64,000 nt of DNA. Origin: Glandiceps talaboti. Its lineage: Eukaryota; Hemichordata; Enteropneusta; Spengelidae. The notes below the pieces were generated by a model, which saw nothing but the letters and a program-made list of their open reading frames with translations, was not told the origin of the DNA and did not search any database. This document shows, piece after piece, positions 11,387 through 24,653 of this stretch. The stretch is taken from positions 10,072,194 to 10,136,193 of the forward strand of contig NC_135552.1 in the NCBI RefSeq assembly GCF_964340395.1, given 5' to 3'. How positions within the stretch are numbered: position 1 is the first letter of the stretch; each line of letters opens with the position of its first letter. The position numbers and the translations under genes are program-made.

Positions 11387-13633
11387 ATGGCTACACGGGG
11401 TAACCCTACACAATTGCAACGTGCACCTACCTTGAAGGAAACCATTTCAGAAGATCTTCTACAGTGTAGCATCTGTCTAGAAGAATTTCAGGAACCAAGG
11501 TGTTTACCGTGCCATCACACTTTCTGTAAGGAGTGTTTACAGAATCTAGTTAAGGATTTACAATCTATAGACTGTCCCTTGTGTAAACAGACCTTTAAAC
11601 TCCCTAAGGGAGGGGTGACAAATCTCCCATCAGATCATAACATAGAACAACTAAATGACATTGTCGTAGGAAACAAGTCAACTCCTGGCATGGCTTGTCA
11701 AATCTGCCAAGAGGGTACAACAAATGCATATGGTGTATGCGTGGAGTGTAGAAAGAATATTTGTATGCAATGTATTGACGAGCATGGTAAAATTCCGGCA
11801 ACAGCAGCCCACCGTATCATTGCAAATGAAGATTCTATGGTAGCTACTAGTGTTGCAGAGCTTTCTTTGAACCAGTTTAAGATATACTGTAGAAAGCATA
11901 ACAAGTATGTAGTTGACTTGTACTGCAGATCTTGTAATGCTGCAATCTGTGTAAAATGTTCGATTGAGATGCATGGTTCGGTGGAGCACGAGTGTGTCAG
12001 TTTGCTGGGAAGCGTGACTAAGGAACATCGAGATTCCCTCTCGAGCCTTTATGATAGCTTAGCACAAAAACACGCCGAAATCATTTCTTGTAAAGAAGCA
12101 TATCACAACGAACTGCACGGTAAAGCTAAACAGCTTGAAATAGAGTTAGCGTCTGTAGACATACACACCGGGCAGACAATTGAGAAGGTTAAGAATGAAA
12201 GAGACAAACTTCTTGAGGAACTCAAAAGTGTATCAGGTGCTACCAAGGATATATTGGAAGCGGAGTTGTATGTGTATGAAGCAAATGACGTTCGTATAAG
12301 TGAAGCGTTGTCACACATAGACAGGTTATTAATGTACGGCAATGCTGCTCAAATCGTGACTTCATATCCAATAGTACAGCAGGGAGCGACTCAACTCGAG
12401 GGGCCAGACGTACCTTTCAATTCAGATGTGATAGGGGCGTCAGTATTAGTGGCAAATGATATCCCAGTGAAAGACAACATGGGTAGAATAGTTCAAGTAG
12501 AGCCAAGCCTAAGAATTGTACATGAAAGTGTAAACCTTGTAAAGATAGGGGACCAAGTACATATCGGAATAAAATTAGAAGATCCCCAAAATGAGCTAAT
12601 GCCTTTGACGGAACGTCATATAGAAGCTGTGATAGAACAACCTGATGGGTCCTATCAAGCGATAGAGGTTATTGAATCGAGAAAGGCTGATGGAAATGAA
12701 ATCTTCGCCTTAAAATTTAAGTGCACCACCCACGGAATTCATAAACTATCTGTGAAGTTAGGTACATCAGATATAAATGATTCCCCACACACATTTGAAG
12801 TCTTCCCTGCCTGGAAACATGTTGACACAGTCCCTGGTAGAGTATTAGGATCGTCCACTCTTGATAAGGTCCAGGGTATCGCTGTTGATCATCATAGGGG
12901 GAAATTGCTAGTCTCTATGAGTGGTAGTAAAAGCATACATACGCTAAATTACAAAAGTATGAAAAAGAGTAGTTGGAAAACTCTCACGTTGGAGTGTTCA
13001 GGTCAACCTGTATGGCCACAGAATCTGACGATGTCAGATGAGAATAAATATTATTATATTATTGATATCGTAAATAATAACATATTTGTATGTGATAGTA
13101 AAGGCAAGCTGGTAAAGATAATTGGAGGAGGGCAACTACACTTACCACTTGATATTGCTATTCACGAATCTCTCAACAGAGTTTATGTCGTTAATCATGC
13201 CAAGAAACAAATAGCAATATTTACTAAAGATAGCGGCCGGTACTTGACAGCCTTCCCAGATAACGATTCAGAGGTATGTCTGGATAGTCCGGTCGCTTTA
13301 GCAGTTAACAGTGAAGGTTTTGTGTTTGTGTCTGACACCACCACACATCATATTAAAGTCTTCAATGAAGATGGTGTGTTTGTTTTCGCGTTTGGTCACC
13401 ATGGAAATCAAGAGGGGCAGTTTGATCAGCCTGAGGGGCTCACTATCGACAAACATGACAGCGCCCTCGTATGCGACAGTGGAAATAATCGAGTACAAAA
13501 GTTTGACAAGAGAGGTAGATTTGTATGTTTTCTGGTGGCAGACAACATGGAACAACCAACAGCTATTGCAATCAATCATTCAAATGACAACATAATTGTC
13601 GTTGCTCGTAATATGTTGTATGTGTTCCAATAA
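11387..13633 (+). CDS. TRIM-NHL protein (RING, B-box, coiled coil, filamin, NHL), TRIM2/3/56/71-like
   Basis: A predicted 748-aa E3 ubiquitin-ligase-type protein. An N-terminal RING has C27, C30, C42, H44, C47, C50, C63 and C66. Next come a B-box-1-like zinc site (CQIC, CVEC, CMQC) near residues 103-135, and a B-box 2 (YCRKH, CRSC, CVKC, H) near 173-215. A coiled coil runs from about 220 to 330, followed by the GNAAQ block. A filamin-type segment ends in HKLSVKLGTSDINDSP near residue 500. NHL propeller blades fill the C-terminus, the clearest being EGFVFVSDTTTHHIKVF and DQPEGLTIDKHDSALVCDSG. The frame is open further upstream to 11249. I chose 11387 because a splice acceptor (TTGTTACAG) abuts this ATG, the RING then begins at a typical position, and the upstream residues look like translated intron. 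The coding part is one exon, as is common in this family. The substrate is unknown. Confidence 0.88.
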   Translation: MATRGNPTQLQRAPTLKETISEDLLQCSICLEEFQEPRCLPCHHTFCKECLQNLVKDLQSIDCPLCKQTFKLPKGGVTNLPSDHNIEQLNDIVVGNKSTPGMACQICQEGTTNAYGVCVECRKNICMQCIDEHGKIPATAAHRIIANEDSMVATSVAELSLNQFKIYCRKHNKYVVDLYCRSCNAAICVKCSIEMHGSVEHECVSLLGSVTKEHRDSLSSLYDSLAQKHAEIISCKEAYHNELHGKAKQLEIELASVDIHTGQTIEKVKNERDKLLEELKSVSGATKDILEAELYVYEANDVRISEALSHIDRLLMYGNAAQIVTSYPIVQQGATQLEGPDVPFNSDVIGASVLVANDIPVKDNMGRIVQVEPSLRIVHESVNLVKIGDQVHIGIKLEDPQNELMPLTERHIEAVIEQPDGSYQAIEVIESRKADGNEIFALKFKCTTHGIHKLSVKLGTSDINDSPHTFEVFPAWKHVDTVPGRVLGSSTLDKVQGIAVDHHRGKLLVSMSGSKSIHTLNYKSMKKSSWKTLTLECSGQPVWPQNLTMSDENKYYYIIDIVNNNIFVCDSKGKLVKIIGGGQLHLPLDIAIHESLNRVYVVNHAKKQIAIFTKDSGRYLTAFPDNDSEVCLDSPVALAVNSEGFVFVSDTTTHHIKVFNEDGVFVFAFGHHGNQEGQFDQPEGLTIDKHDSALVCDSGNNRVQKFDKRGRFVCFLVADNMEQPTAIAINHSNDNIIVVARNMLYVFQ

Positions 13634-14420
13634 ATAATTCAAATGGGTGACAGCAAGTACAACACTATGAAACTGTAAAACTATGAAACTGGCGTGAAGC
13701 AGTTTAAACTTTGTATATATGTTAAATGATTTCTTCTTAATAGAACATTTTAATTCATCTTTATATGGGTTATTAGAACAAATCAGAATTTTTCCCAAAA
13801 AGTATATTTGTTGGTGTTTTACATATATGTACTATAATAACGCATAACAATTGAGTATTCATTGAGAAAAAGAGCCTGCCAATAGTTAAACTAGAGAATT
13901 GTGACAGTTTTAGGAAACCATTATTTAGCCTTCTTTTGCGGTAGTGTTCATATATGTCTTGTATACTTTTCTGATCATAATGAATTTTTAGATTAAACAA
14001 TATATGTGTACGAGTTGAAAGGTAGGCATGTGAATACTACATAATGATATGTCATATTTTCTTAAAAGGAATAATTTTTTAAAACTCTTTATTAGATATA
14101 ATGCTCACTCGCAATATCGTACACCTTGAACAATATTAAATCACCTGAAGGTAAACATTTACAATTTTGTATGGCAGTGTACATAACATGGTGCAATATA
14201 CGATTTCAACTTATTACAGTACTAGTTATAGGCAAATTATATTAGACCGCTTATTGACTTGCACAATGTATAATTATTGTTAATTAACACTTTTATAGTC
14301 ACTGTGGTTGTTTGATCTAAAACATTATAAGAGCTTATCCCAGTCACAGCTACTACAATTTTACTGTATGTTTCCTAAACTATTTACTCACCTATACAAA
14401 TAAAATATCTATACAGACTG

Positions 14421-14421
14421 T

Positions 14422-14475
<54 letters not shown>
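14421..14475. repeat. TTG trinucleotide microsatellite
   Basis: About 18 uninterrupted TTG units. Confidence 0.95.
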
Positions 14476-14970
14476 TAATGGTATTCAGCCCAAGGGCCGG
14501 GAATCAATACTGCGTCTTTGTTACGCATAATTAAGCACAGAAGCATGCAGCTGTTTTCAGTTTAGATAGCGGCTGATCCGTCGCACCACCTCGTCACTGT
14601 ACGGTTGAAACTCACTTTTGCGACTTCTATACATGACGATATATGTATTTCATGTAATTTATGTCATGTCATCTGTTTTTGAAGTACTTTGTGTAATCCT
14701 TTGTCCTTCAACATGACACATTTTGGTTTGTTAATGGACTGCGATGGAAACAATTCTCTCAAGATGCAATTAATAAAATATATTCAGTGTCGAGCTCATG
14801 ACTGTCCTCTTTAGTGTTTTTCATCAGTCACTCTGAAAATGAAAAAGTAAATGTGTGACTCACCGTTTCCATCGTCATAAGGAAAAAAAAAGAATGTTTC
14901 CGATAACATAACTTACGAAATTAGGTTACTGAGGTCGGTTGGGTTTTACTTTACTTTGTTTTTATTTTCT

Positions 14971-15049
14971 GTATGTATGTATGTATGTATGTATGTATGT
15001 ATGTATGTATGTATGTATGTATGTATGTATGTATGTATGTATGTATGTA

Positions 15050-15084
<35 letters not shown>

Positions 15085-15112
15085 ATGTATGTATGTATGT
15101 ATGTATGTATGT
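14971..15112. repeat. Compound TATG / TG microsatellite
   Basis: About twenty TATG units, then a TG run, then more TATG units, some 140 bp in all. A compound tract of the same design occurs at 33413-33560. The open frames through both (Tyr-Val-Cys-Met repeats) are artefacts of the tetranucleotide. Confidence 0.95.
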
Positions 15113-15500
15113 ACTATTGAACACATATTTCACGACGATGTAGGACACCATGTATGATATAGTGTATGCTTCAATGGCTGGGTGTTCATAGTTGTCACAC
15201 CTCTAAGATCTGTTTTCAATTTTATCGTATGATTTTGCCAAAACATCTCCGGCTGATGCCGCCTATATCGTTCGACCTGCACTGTCATTACTATACATTA
15301 TATCGGCTCCACTGAACCAAACATGCTAGCTTCCTTTAATGCAGCATAAATTACGTTTTACTTAGCTGACGACAACTGCACTCATAGTCATAAAGTGAAC
15401 AATAACCACTAGAGTATATTAAACTGAAACTCAGTTTATTTTTAGTTAACATATACAAGAAATAAACCACAATTGCAATGCTATAGTTTCAAATCAGATT

Positions 15501-16972
15501 TTATGTGTAGTCGCCATCACCGTTCTTGCCAAGGAGTCTGGAATTGTCATCCTTACTCTTAACCAATAATGGGTGGCTGCTAAAACGTCTGCGCAATTTT
15601 GTTGTGAAATTTTCAGCTGATTTCGCCTTTGTTGTTTTCTTGGCTTTCTTGTATGTCATTGTTGTCAGGTATTCGTCTTGCTCGTTCATCCTTTCTTCAC
15701 AATTTTGTAAAGTTTCGGAGAGAGCTACGAAAAAACTGATACCGTCTTGCACAACTGCCTTTTTAGACACCTCTCCGCATGGAGTTTGGTCTATGGCTTC
15801 AGCTGATTTCACCTTTGTTGTACATGTTTTCTCGGCTTTCTGTGTTACTGATGTTAGGTAACAGTCCCGTTCGTTCATCCTTTCTTCACAGTTTTGAAAG
15901 GCTGTAGCGATATCTTTGAAGAAGTTGATCCCATCGTTGACGACCGTCTTTGCAGATACATCTCTACATAGATCATGTTCTATGACGTCGTCCTGCAAAA
16001 TATCAAAGGTCGATCACATCACATAAGTACAATGCCATTATTATATATATATTTTTTAAATATTCAGATAAATTTAACAGTTACCATTGATTTTATCAAG
16101 GTAAAGTAATCGGTGCAGTCTTCCATTTTACGTTAATGACGAAAACATCTAAATAATTTATCATCAGCATACTTACAACATGTTTATCATCAGTTTGCAC
16201 CAATACATCCTTGAACCCTTTCTCACATGTTTCTGTTTGTGTAGCAGTACTTCCAATGGACTTAGGTGACACGATGGTCAGAGGGGTACCATATATTTGG
16301 GTTCCGACGGATTTGGCTGATGGGTTAAATTGTACTGCTACTGTAGCAGTTCCCTTTGGTGAAGTCTGGGTGGCAATTGTCTGTAAACTTGAATATACCG
16401 TTTGTACACCGACCGTGTCCGTCTCCATAATTGCCGTCTGTACGCCGATTTCACGTGTATCTAGATGAGCCTCTTCGGTTTGTATACCCACCGAGGATAA
16501 ATTTTTGGCCTCGATAGGTTTTCTCTTTTTTCTTCGTGTCTTTTTTGGCGGGTTCTGATACGTTTTGTCTTCGTCGGTACTGATCTTGGTCTCTGGGTAA
16601 GCAACACGTTGTTCGCCGTACAAAGTACTGAGATGAAAAATACCGAAAATGCGATGAGCTTTAGAAATACGTTCCAAATGTTCCAAACGAAAGATCATAA
16701 ACATTGTAACGCTAACAAGTAAACGTACATGATAACTACAAAGAAAGATAAATATAGTAACTGAAAAAATAGTCTGCTTACCTGTCGAACTCTGTGTCGT
16801 CAGTAGATGGTGGCTCAGGCTTCTTGGCGGCAAAATAACGGTACATAAACAGAGTAAAGATACACACTAGTGTAATTATCATCGTGAGCAACTTTGACGT
16901 TGCTAACACTAAAAGCGAAACTAGCTTGTGTGGAGTCAGTGTTCCATGGACAACATTCTTATAGTCGCACAC
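15501..16972 (-). CDS. Novel single-pass membrane protein with [IV]QT repeats and duplicated C-terminal module
   Basis: Three exons join in frame: 16972-16782, 16627-16177 and 15992-15501 (191, 451 and 492 bp), giving 377 aa. Donors are GTAAGC and GTAAGT; acceptors are TCATCTCAG and ATTTTGCAG. A hydrophobic segment at about residues 17-44 is followed by Tyr-Arg-Tyr and a Lys-rich stretch, so it probably anchors the protein with the C-terminus in the cytosol (topology inferred). Residues 92-101 are strongly basic. Residues 107-210 carry a spaced motif: GIQT 111, GVQT 125, GVQT 137, ATQT 149, AVQF 161, GTQI 172, ATQT 192, LVQT 206. Residues 226-279 and 289-342 are a tandem duplication, each with DGI.FF and QNCEERMNE. 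I recognise no family. TQT cores resemble dynein light chain LC8 binding sites; that is inference. Start chosen as the first ATG before the hydrophobic segment. Confidence 0.78.
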
Positions 16973-16989
16973 AACAACGATACTCTATT

Positions 16990-17040
16990 TTGATTGGCCA
17001 GCGGATCACGTGTCAGTGACAACGAAGGTGATTGGTGGAA
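16990..17040 (-). promoter_or_regulatory. Probable proximal promoter with two CCAAT boxes and a CACGTG E-box
   Basis: Just upstream of the minus-strand ATG at 16972 lie two CCAAT boxes (read on the minus strand; plus-strand ATTGG at 16993-16997 and 17031-17035) flanking a palindromic CACGTG at 17007-17012. The arrangement is typical of a CCAAT/E-box proximal promoter. The transcription start itself is not visible. Confidence 0.5.
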
Positions 17041-17812
17041 AGTTTTCACGCTTAGGTAGAGCACTCATTCACAACGCGTTTCTGCTATCAGACTGGCTAT
17101 ATATTTTATGCACTTGAAATAACCACTTGCACTTGACGTTTCTTACAACAAAGACATTAAAAAGACAATAATTTATAGTAGTAAGCTGACACAATATTCT
17201 GTAGAACTATTTTTTGTAAACCAAAATACATCGCAAGTATAAAGTATAAATAATCATTAGATTCAGGTAGAGTTGTGCAAACCCTTGAGCTAATATGAAC
17301 ACGGGTAAAAGTATACCCCATCATTTTCCAAAGACAATCTTTCTACTAATATGACTTAGTGGAAAGTATCGTATTGTTGGAGAAAGATCATTAAGAGTCA
17401 CTCAACATGGCAGGTGAGTTCGCCTCATAGTAAACCACTGTGAGTAAACGTTTTTTGTTCTATGTTCGACAACTCAGCAGTTCCGTAATTGTACTCTTAA
17501 AGTAATTTTTCAAATGTTTAAAGTAAACTTGTCGAGTACGTATAGTGACCAGCTCTTTTATTTTGTTTTACCATGATAGTGACTTATTTAGTGGAAGGTA
17601 AATTGATACAATCGCAATGCTAGCGAAGGCGTCCCTCAATAGGTGACTTCGTCTCATGGTAAACGGTTGAAGAGTTTCATGTTTACACTATGTATTATAC
17701 AAACCAATGTTATTCTACAGCCAGACTCTTCACATATCATTACACTCCTGCTTCAATGTTAATTACTATCAGATAATTTCAAAGAGTAGCTGGTGTCGAG
17801 AGTCGGTGCAAG

Positions 17813-17838
17813 CATAGACCCTACGTGTAGGGTCTATG
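17813..17838. repeat. Perfect 12-bp palindrome, copy 2
   Basis: Arms CATAGACCCTAC (17813-17824) and its exact reverse complement (17827-17838) with a 2-base spacer. The arms are identical to those at 347-373, but the flanking DNA shows no C-rich context like that of copy 1. Confidence 0.85.
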
Positions 17839-17948
17839 GTGCAAGGCTTTGATGACATATACTATACTAACAAATGCTGCCACCAACGGTGACGTTTTAC
17901 TACACATCACCTGTATATACTGCTTGCATTTCAATAATTCACCAATTA

Positions 17949-18644
17949 TTATCGTGGAGATTGCCGGCAGAAAATCCAAACATTCACTGAAGTGCCAGCC
18001 GACGCATACGCTGTGATGTTTGTCATACGAAAACCTAAACTTGTCAGCTCAGAGAAAAGTCGCAGCCTGTTTACGAATAGCTCCCTCTGGTGTTGATGAA
18101 GATCACAGTAAAGGCCTTCCTCTTCATACTTTCGTATTATATCAGATTTCCGCATTCCAAGTTTTCGTAGTCTGTGATTTGATTGATCATAAAACGTACC
18201 AATTGACGGAAGATACTTCAAAATGTTATCAGATGAATATATTATCCAACCGCATTGAAACTCATTTCGATGGTATTCGATCTCGACAAATTCTTGAGTC
18301 GAAGGTCGTGACATCATTTCTTGAAGTTGTTCAGAAATTTCTGGAATTTGATAAAAATCGGCCTCGCTGGATAACGCCAAAAGGTCTTTGAAATCATCCG
18401 GTAAACATAGCGACGAATTACGTAGAAATTCTAAGATGTATTTAAATACGTCACCGTTTCTATCGATGAAATAATTGCCCTGGTTGTCTCGACGAGATGG
18501 AATTCGTCCACTAAACATGGCCCCTAACATCGAGTTGGAGTATCTAGTTAGTGTTGACATTGTCGTACTGTACAGCCTTCCACCTACGTTCAGATTGATA
18601 ATTGCGTCCGGTTCGACAAAATCAGTTACTTGGCCGTCCGACAT
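17949..18644 (-). CDS. KCTD-family BTB/POZ (T1) protein, KCTD6/KCTD21-like
   Basis: Single-exon gene, 231 aa. The BTB/T1 domain starts at about residue 15 with INLNVGGRLYSTTMSTLTRY, followed by SMLGAMFSG, the hallmark GNYFIDRNGDVFKYILEFLR and LPDDF, then EADFYQI. This string is the KCTD signature and sits closest, from memory, to KCTD6/KCTD21. These proteins form pentamers that act as substrate adaptors for cullin-3 ubiquitin ligases. The C-terminal half (about residues 116-231) is the variable, partner-specific region and lacks a domain I recognise. I preferred the ATG at 18644 (MSDG, A at -3) over the in-frame ATG at 18665, which would add seven residues in a weaker context. The stop TAA is at 17951-17949. 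The gene is on the same strand as, and about 1 kb upstream of, the [IV]QT-repeat gene, with its own intergenic space. Confidence 0.85.
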   Translation of the reverse strand: MSDGQVTDFVEPDAIINLNVGGRLYSTTMSTLTRYSNSMLGAMFSGRIPSRRDNQGNYFIDRNGDVFKYILEFLRNSSLCLPDDFKDLLALSSEADFYQIPEISEQLQEMMSRPSTQEFVEIEYHRNEFQCGWIIYSSDNILKYLPSIGTFYDQSNHRLRKLGMRKSDIIRKYEEEGLYCDLHQHQRELFVNRLRLFSELTSLGFRMTNITAYASAGTSVNVWIFCRQSPR

Positions 18645-20475
18645 GATGACAAGTCTTGCATACAAGGACAGGACGACATCTGAGTGCCAATATCAGCTGG
18701 TGTTGGTATCACATATCCATTTACTGACGTCAACAGTTCAGGGAACGTTTATAACATCTTTAGCACCATTCATCTCTTCGCACAACATTATACCCTAATG
18801 CCCCCATATAGTGTGGATAAGTAGACGAACAAGATATTTGTATACGTGGTTTCATCACAAATATAAAATATTTCACTAGAAATTCGTCACAGGTTAACGT
18901 TGTATTGCATAAAAGGAGAATTTTTGCAATATTAAAAGCACTATATTGAACGTTGATCAAACGGTGGCAAAGAGGTTGAGCTATCTGGCTCAATATCAAT
19001 GTCGTTCGGCAGTATTTTGAGCGATAGTCAATGCCAAGTCTTTTAAAACCAAATGGAAACATAAAACGACATAATTTGACGGGTGTAATGTACATGTGAG
19101 AATTATAGTTGAAAATTGAAATATGATGAAGTTGTAGCTTAGAATATCGCATTCTGATAATGCCAATATGGACAACACAATCGTAAGGCCGACTTTTGTT
19201 TTTGCCTCTTCGTATTTATGGAAGTTTACATCTTGTCTATAATCGTTTCCATGACAACGCCTTTCAGAGTACTGTATGTACCCTAGAATTTTCACACTGC
19301 GCATGTGCAATGTATATGCACAATTCTCCCGACAGTGAGAGAGGGCCTCTCCCTGATCTGAACCTAGGTTCTTCATTTCTGAACCTCCACCGTTTATTTC
19401 ATCACTGATGGAAATACTAATCGATGGGATCAGTGATCTGCCATATGTGACGTTTCATAGACAAGGCTGTGTACATGTGTACAATGGAGCTTTTACAAGA
19501 AAGTGGAACTAATTTGAAAGTGCTTTAATAGATTGAGAAAGTTACTGTTACGAGCTTGTAGTTGATACCTCAGCTGGATTCAGAGAACACCAAGCTTATT
19601 GTGAATATCTTAGTCATACTACAAGCAAACCATGTACACTGAAAGACTGGTCTTTGTTGGCATGCGCACTCCATAAACTAAATACCAGTGAGATGTGTGC
19701 ACAATGACGAAAATTTCACTCTAGCATACCACACTGGTATCAGTATATTGTATGGTTACCATTTTCCCCACGTAGCTCAATACATATAATTTATGTACAG
19801 ATTTTAATAACTGCCAATAGGTACTAGGATTTTTTGCAATTTTCTTTTTACATTGTCTGTGAATCAGTATGAATGTATTATTTATAAACTATATTTCCCC
19901 CACCAGAAATTCTATTCATTTTGGTCTGTACCAGGTTCCTCCCAGGGAGTACACTTTGCAGAGTCGAGTCTTGCACATTAAATGTATATACCATACTCAA
20001 GCCAAGTTATTGTCTTTGAACAGAAAATATGGATTGTATACCCTGGTTGTTCTACATCACTGGTTTAGTGACAAGTCAAAACGTCCAAATTGGTTATTTT
20101 TTAATGATTTTTGATAAATTTTACTTGAGGTATGTTATTCCCAAATATTTTTACTTTATTCAACCAGAAAATACTCAGGATGTAAAGGTTTGTCCGGGTC
20201 GCTAGACGAGTAGCGACAAGGTCCCCTAGGTCACTCGTTTTTCTTCTGCTCAATGAATTAGGGAATAATCTAATTATATATTTTACATTTTAGTTTCCTC
20301 ACTGCAATAATGGAAAACTTGTCTTTCATGAAATTTCATGTTTGCAGCAAGCATTGCACATGTAGAGACTAATTCCACTCATGTATACAAGAACTTCAAA
20401 CACACAAAATTTGCAGCCAGTCAGCGGAATTTATTTCACTTTGTTTCTCTGCAAATTTACATATTTTTTTTTGCC
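18645..20475. other. Intergenic region between the KCTD gene and RPS11
   Basis: No coding exon was recognised. The stretch from about 19988 to 20194 is one copy of a dispersed repeat also found at 27112-27350 in a RIC3 intron. The rest is AT-rich with short spurious frames. Confidence 0.5.
19988..20194. repeat. Dispersed repeat C, copy 1
   Basis: Its ends match 27112-27350: both copies begin with ATACTCAAGCCAAGTTATTG, contain GAACAGAAAATATGGATT, and finish with CAACCAGAAAATACTCA. The middle parts differ in length. It is probably a nonautonomous element; its class is not determined. Confidence 0.75.
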
Positions 20476-24178
<3,703 letters not shown>

Positions 24179-24653
24179 TTTGACAGCCTATATTGGAAAA
24201 GGTTGAAACATGGGTAGGGCACGGGGTTTCACACCCTGAACTTCAGAGTTAAGTATCGCATAGTCTCGCAGATTCTAAACTGAACATAATTTTTCGTTCA
24301 AAATTTGGAATTTTACATAAAAGAGTAATTTACAAACCATTTAGTAACTTTCCCTACAGAAAAGTTAATACTTTCCAAAAAATTAGAGTTGATGAAAAGT
24401 AGGATGGCGTCACTACAATCACGTGATAGTTTTGCCAGTGTTAGACTTTTATACCCAAATTTCAATATGTACAAAAACATTTGCACCTCACCTAACCGTT
24501 AAGAGACAAATGTTATATTAATTTTAATTTTAAAAATTATAAATTATCGACTTTGTATAAAATAAACTGTTATTACGGAATATTGCAACTCTATACTTTT
24601 GCGAAAGTACAGGCTGAAAGTATGTAGATGCTGAATCCCCAGTACCCCTAATC
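24179..24653. promoter_or_regulatory. Divergent promoter region between RPS11 and RIC3
   Basis: The start codons of RPS11 (minus) and RIC3 (plus) are 475 bp apart, so both promoters must lie here unless either gene has a further upstream noncoding exon. A CCTTTTCC tract on the RPS11 side is a candidate TOP initiator. No TATA box is obvious near either start. Confidence 0.55.

Larger units (their letters stand above)
13634..15500. other. 3' flank of the TRIM-NHL gene, with microsatellites
   Basis: No coding exon was recognised. AATAAA-type signals occur near 14399 and 14773 and could end the TRIM-NHL transcript or lie beyond it. A TTG run and a long TATG/TG tract occupy part of the stretch. 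Confidence 0.5.

Noticed and set aside
14490-14620. Possible tRNA or SINE head near 14.5 kb
   Set aside because: No paired A and B boxes could be found on either strand.
14939-15157. Open frames of Tyr-Val-Cys-Met or Thr-Tyr-Ile-His repeats (also at 33357-33657)
   Set aside because: They are translations of TATG and GT microsatellites.
17406-17420. ATGGCAG directly followed by GTGAGT, resembling a tiny first exon on the plus strand
   Set aside because: With only two or three codons and no downstream coding exon that fits, chance cannot be excluded. A similar GGTGA.TTCG.CTCAT block recurs at about 17640, which suggests a repeat instead.
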